DNA of 64,000 nucleotides, from positions 3,790 through 67,789 of the forward strand of contig JBMYXI010000008.1 of NCBI GenBank assembly GCA_049608225.1, read 5' to 3'. Positions 60,543-64,000 of this stretch are shown one piece after another (positions within the stretch are counted from its first letter, which is position 1; every line of letters begins with the position of its first letter). Made by a program: the position numbers and the translations under genes. A model generated the notes under the pieces. That model ran no database searches and was not told where the DNA came from. It saw only the letters and a list, made by a program, of their open reading frames with translations. The DNA comes from Parashewanella sp049608225 (GTDB taxonomy: Bacteria > Pseudomonadota > Gammaproteobacteria > Enterobacterales > Shewanellaceae).

Positions 60543-62612
60543 ATGATGTCTGTTTCTGTAACAATTCCTCAATTAAGTTTATCTACTATTGAAGCTGAGC
60601 TGTCAATAGTAGATAAATATGAAAATCAACCTTTCTATTTAACCTTTCATGGAGAGCAAGGGGAGAAAGAATTCCGAATTGAACGACTTTCTACAGATAG
60701 AATTCATAGTGAATGTGCGCTACAAGTATCACAGTTAGGTAGAGAAAGCTATTTTGAAGGTTTCTTTCGTCAGTTTTTAACACCAACAACGACACTGGCT
60801 CCGAGATCTCTGATGGCTCCAGCAAAAAATACATTGTCCTCCAATGATGCCATATCCGCTGCTCAAGCATACAACTATTTGCTGCAATTCAACTGTGATT
60901 CTATGTGCCCAAGGTTGCTGAGCATTGCTCTAGGATTGAGCGTAAGTACTATTTTTAATCTCAATATTAACAATTCATTGCAGGGAAAGCAGGGTTTACA
61001 TCGCATATTAATGGCAACAACTAACCTGACGATTAGGAAAGTGATAGGTGCTCTTCATGATAATGCATCTTTTAGAAAATTAAGACTTATAGAGCAGATT
61101 AACGCTTGGATGATGAATAAAGGAATTTCAGAAACTGAAAATCTGCATGGTACACAGTACGTCGATGAACTATGCACCTTACTTAACCCAATAGCGCCAC
61201 AAGCAACCATTTTAGCTCAACGGCTTACCAGAAATAACATTTATGCTTGTGATGCCGTTGAGGTTGCGCAACACGGAGATATGATGAAAGTGCTTGAGCG
61301 TGCTACTTGTGAAAACAAATTAACAGTGGGTAACTTTATTTCTGCGCTGGTTATAGCCGAAAAAACGTTCGCAGCTCACAACTTGTCAACAAGACTGAAA
61401 ATATCGTCCGAAGATTTATTTGCAGAACCTTCGTGTGAATTGATCTATTCGAAGCTTTTTGAAGAATATCAAAGAACGGGCGAATGGAATGTACAACTTT
61501 GTTTTCAGTTACTCAAGAATGATGCATCCCATCCAGCGGTATCGTTAATGTTTTGTCACTATAAAACCAAGGATGAATCGGACAATGCGAAAGAAAGGTT
61601 AGCAAAATATTTAGTTGATGCGATACAAAGCCAGTGTTTTAACATTGCTCATATTGTTACTTTGTCTCGATATATTGAAAGTTCAATCCATGAGCCTGAC
61701 TTATCCGCTTATCCTGAACTAAGGCCTCCACCACTTCTGGAATCGAAAAGGCTCTCACCTGTTGACCTTGCATGTTTTTTACAACCTTATTCGCTCTCGA
61801 TAAGTGTATTTATCTTGCTTGGCATGCAACCGAAAGTAAGTTGGAAATTAAGCCCGATTAGAAGCTCTTGCAAACCGACGATGGAACAACAAAATGCCAT
61901 GAGTGCTGAAGTGTGGGAAGCGATATTAACTCATTGGCCTACGTTAGAAACCTGTCACCTTGCAGCAATGCTGATAGGCAATTACAAGCCCTTTTCTTGC
62001 GTATTGCTCTCTGACACTTCGAAACCTCGTTGGAGCGCAGAGTTGATAGAAGGATCCGTTCCTCAACGAGTTGAGTTGGTTACAGAATTAATTGAAAACC
62101 CCGATTGGGCTACTTTTCTATATCAAAGGCTTGAAGTAGAAAAAGAGCTGAGAAAGCAAAGTTATGATACGGTTTATTTTGCTTGCTTAAGCACCCCATA
62201 TCAAATTTTGCTGGTTTTAAATCACAGAAAAGATCCATTTAAGCGGGTAGAAATGCTGAAAGATGAGCATAAGCAGAGCATTAAAGACCAAATCCCTACA
62301 TTAGAGCTTACTCAACAGCAGTTTGATGAGAGGTTTAGATGTCCAATTACTTGGGGTCTTTTAGAAAAACCGATAAAAGTGGCGTCTAGTAATGGCGTGG
62401 TTAACTATTTCAGCCGAGAAGCTTTGCTGCGCCATTTACAGGCTCAGAGAACTAATCCGATAAATCGTGACCCTCTACTTCCTGAAAGAGTGGAACTTCT
62501 ACCTATTAATCATGATGTTGTTACTGAGATGAAATGTTGGATCAATTATCAAATTAGTCGTGGTGCTGAGCTTGATAAAGAATACACAGAGTGGCTAAAG
62601 TCGCAAGAGTAA
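60543..62612 (+). CDS. Large helical protein with C-terminal U-box (E3 ubiquitin-ligase-like) domain
   Basis: A 689-residue protein of no recognised full-length family. Residues 1-590 look mostly alpha-helical, with no signal peptide or membrane helix. Residues about 593-668 fit a U-box: FDERFRCPITWGLLEKPI, then FSREALLRHL, NPINRDPL and a final helix. This follows the consensus F-x-CPI-x5-DP, a helix, P-x-x-R-x-PL. Ile602 and Pro639 sit at E2-contact positions, and no zinc ligands are present, so it is not a RING. U-boxes recruit ubiquitin-charged E2 enzymes, which bacteria lack. Known bacterial examples (Legionella LubX; the U-box-like NleG family) are secreted effectors. No clear ribosome-binding site; ATG 60543 or 60546. 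Secretion is inferred only. Confidence 0.75.
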   Translation: MMSVSVTIPQLSLSTIEAELSIVDKYENQPFYLTFHGEQGEKEFRIERLSTDRIHSECALQVSQLGRESYFEGFFRQFLTPTTTLAPRSLMAPAKNTLSSNDAISAAQAYNYLLQFNCDSMCPRLLSIALGLSVSTIFNLNINNSLQGKQGLHRILMATTNLTIRKVIGALHDNASFRKLRLIEQINAWMMNKGISETENLHGTQYVDELCTLLNPIAPQATILAQRLTRNNIYACDAVEVAQHGDMMKVLERATCENKLTVGNFISALVIAEKTFAAHNLSTRLKISSEDLFAEPSCELIYSKLFEEYQRTGEWNVQLCFQLLKNDASHPAVSLMFCHYKTKDESDNAKERLAKYLVDAIQSQCFNIAHIVTLSRYIESSIHEPDLSAYPELRPPPLLESKRLSPVDLACFLQPYSLSISVFILLGMQPKVSWKLSPIRSSCKPTMEQQNAMSAEVWEAILTHWPTLETCHLAAMLIGNYKPFSCVLLSDTSKPRWSAELIEGSVPQRVELVTELIENPDWATFLYQRLEVEKELRKQSYDTVYFACLSTPYQILLVLNHRKDPFKRVEMLKDEHKQSIKDQIPTLELTQQQFDERFRCPITWGLLEKPIKVASSNGVVNYFSREALLRHLQAQRTNPINRDPLLPERVELLPINHDVVTEMKCWINYQISRGAELDKEYTEWLKSQE

Positions 62613-62673
62613 CTCTAGTGCATCTAGTTTTAGCGTCTAGAAGATCAAGCTGGCGCTCACTCTCAACAAAATT

Positions 62674-62701
62674 TTGATTTGAATTAAAGCTATCTTATAC
62701 T
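62674..62701 (+). promoter_or_regulatory. Probable sigma-70 promoter of dinB
   Basis: TTGATT (62674-62679) and TATACT (62696-62701) are separated by 16 bp. The -10 hexamer overlaps the first bases of the LexA box, so LexA binding would block the promoter. Confidence 0.6.
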
Positions 62702-62715
62702 GTTTGTATATACAG
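62700..62715 (+). promoter_or_regulatory. LexA (SOS) box of dinB
   Basis: CTGTTTGTATATACAG fits the gammaproteobacterial LexA consensus CTG-N10-CAG exactly, with a TA-rich core. It lies 15 bp before the dinB ATG and overlaps the -10 element, as expected for an SOS-induced gene. Confidence 0.9.
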
Positions 62716-62730
62716 TGTGAGGGGTTAGAA

Positions 62731-63816
62731 ATGGCATATTCTAGAAAAATTATTCATGTTGATATGGATTGTTTCTATGCTGCTGTAGAAATGCGAGATT
62801 TCCCAGAATATCAAGGAAAACCACTTGCTGTTGGTGGTAGTCGTGAGCGCAGAGGGGTGATTGCCACTTGTAATTATGAGGCTCGTCAGTTTGGTGTTCG
62901 CTCAGCGATGCCGACTCAACAAGCTATCAAGCTTTGCCCTGATTTAATTCTCACATCAGGCAGAATGGAGGTTTATAAGCAAATCTCAACACAAATTCGT
63001 CGGATTTTTGCTCGGTATACCTCGCATATTGAACCGTTATCCTTGGACGAAGCCTATTTAGATGTCAGTGAATGTAAGCTACATCATGGCTCAGCAACGC
63101 TCATTGCTGAAGCCATTCGACAAGACATTTTTGAAACTACCGGATTAACTGCATCAGCAGGTATTGCTCCCATTAAGTTTTTAGCGAAAATTGCCTCAGA
63201 TCTCAATAAACCCAATGGACAATTTGTAATAACGCCCGACCAACTTGCTGATTTTGTGAAAAAATTACCGCTTAGAAAAATTCCAGGAGTAGGTAAAGTA
63301 ACACAAGGTAAGTTGGAGAGTCTCGGATTAAAGACTTGTGAGGACATTCAGCATTACAATCATCAGTTACTTAAACAGCGTTTTGGTAAGTTTGGCACTG
63401 TATTAATTGAAAGAAGCTTTGGCCGTGACGAACGCATGATAGTTTCTCATCGAGAGCGTAAATCCGTTGGTGTAGAAACTACCTATACAGCTGACTTAGT
63501 CTCACTTGCTAAATGCCAACAAGCACTGCCTAAACTGATTGAAGAACTCATGCTCCGAATCGGTCGTACAGGGACCGAAAAACGAATAAAGAAGCAAGTG
63601 GTAAAGTTGAAATTTTTCGATTTTCAACAAACAACGATTGAGCAACAAGTTGAACAAGTGTCAGACGCATTATTCCATGAATTGCTGGCTCAAGCATTTG
63701 AAAGAGGTCAGGGAAAAGCTGTGAGGTTAATAGGCGTTTCTGTAGGGCTTAAATCGATTGATGTTCCACAAAGCATTCATGAACCTCCGAAGCAATTAAG
63801 TTTGAGTTTAAGTTAG
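62731..63816 (+). CDS. dinB: DNA polymerase IV (Y-family)
   Basis: A 361-residue translesion polymerase. Conserved parts are IIHVDMDCFYAAVEMRD (Mg ligand Asp), the ATCNYEARQFGVRSAMP steric region, LSLDEAYLDVS with catalytic Asp-Glu, the helix-hairpin-helix RKIPGVGKVTQGKLESLG, and a C-terminal beta-clamp-binding-like end, QLSLSL. ATG 62731 is chosen because GAGGGG lies 6 nt upstream; earlier in-frame starts lie in the LexA box. Expressed under SOS control. Confidence 0.97.
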   Translation: MAYSRKIIHVDMDCFYAAVEMRDFPEYQGKPLAVGGSRERRGVIATCNYEARQFGVRSAMPTQQAIKLCPDLILTSGRMEVYKQISTQIRRIFARYTSHIEPLSLDEAYLDVSECKLHHGSATLIAEAIRQDIFETTGLTASAGIAPIKFLAKIASDLNKPNGQFVITPDQLADFVKKLPLRKIPGVGKVTQGKLESLGLKTCEDIQHYNHQLLKQRFGKFGTVLIERSFGRDERMIVSHRERKSVGVETTYTADLVSLAKCQQALPKLIEELMLRIGRTGTEKRIKKQVVKLKFFDFQQTTIEQQVEQVSDALFHELLAQAFERGQGKAVRLIGVSVGLKSIDVPQSIHEPPKQLSLSLS

Positions 63817-64000
63817 CTGAATTTAGTCGGTTAGGTTTTTACTTGGTTAAATTTATGTATGAATTTAATTAATTGTTTTTCACATTTCTGCTGTAACGTA
63901 TTGATTGGTAGTGTTTTTTATTTCTGGTGGCTAAGTTTGAAACCATCAATGTAAAAGAGACAGCTATAATTTTATTATGATGTAATTGGAGTGAAATTAT

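Noticed and set aside
60543..62612. U-box gene as a RING-finger or zinc-ribbon protein
   Set aside because: The domain lacks the eight Cys/His ligands; only one Cys (600) lies in the first loop, as in zinc-free U-boxes.
63817..64000. Possible gene or RNA in the right-edge tail
   Set aside because: AT-rich, with no reading frame, hairpin or promoter that could be supported.

Overview
The window reads as chromosomal DNA of a marine gammaproteobacterium of the Shewanella group (Alteromonadales, family Shewanellaceae; Parashewanella or a low-GC Shewanella would fit). Support: a six-gene Na+-translocating NADH:quinone reductase operon followed by apbE and nqrM, a parE - sugar dehydrogenase-like - parC cluster, a single-chain four-domain acyl-CoA carboxylase beside a LysR gene, and GlyGly-CTERM subtilases. 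The genus is inferred from gene content and was not tested by alignment. No tRNA, rRNA, CRISPR array or intact transposase was seen.

Layout. 1-5 kb: the Arg/Gly-rich tail of a probable RNA helicase, two small membrane proteins, and a galactose block (sodium:solute symporter, galK, galM; no galT or galE here). 5-7.3 kb: a conserved acidic protein, a quinone-oxidoreductase-like enzyme and a MaoC-like hot-dog protein. 7.3-26 kb: a type III secretion locus of the SPI-2/Edwardsiella (Ssa-Esc) family. It holds an SsrB-like regulator and an SsrA-like hybrid kinase, then ssaB-C-D-E, sseA-B, an AraC regulator in the place of EsrC, ssaG-H-I-J, sctK, ssaK-L, and ssaM-V-N-O-P-Q. It stops just after ssaQ. 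The export-gate genes ssaR-S-T-U are missing, and so are the translocon-pore genes sseC/sseD with their chaperones. 26-33 kb: a secreted pyroglutamyl-peptidase-like protein with Ser at the catalytic Cys position, a LysR regulator and the giant carboxylase. 33-42 kb: rsmE, gshB, alkaline phosphatase, yqiA, parE, a sorbosone-dehydrogenase-like gene and parC. 42-45 kb: two small exported proteins and a cupin-AraC regulator. 45-52 kb: two tandem paralogous subtilisin-like proteases. 52-60 kb: an RluA-type synthase, nqrABCDEF, apbE and nqrM. 60.5-62.6 kb: a 689-residue protein of unknown family ending in a convincing U-box domain. 62.7-63.8 kb: dinB under a perfect LexA box.

How the parts connect. 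SsrA-SsrB and the AraC protein should control the type III locus, which encodes the base, needle, rod, ATPase, sorting platform, gatekeeper and EspA-like filament. A working machine would need SctRSTU and pore proteins encoded elsewhere. The U-box protein is the best candidate for something undescribed. U-box domains belong to eukaryotic ubiquitin ligases and to a few translocated bacterial effectors, and this gene sits alone between two housekeeping loci in a genome that carries type III genes. Nothing in the sequence proves that it is secreted.

Several intergenic inverted-repeat elements (32.9-33.1 kb, 34.96-35.03 kb, 60.38-60.44 kb) look like small dispersed repeats and would need a genome-wide search.
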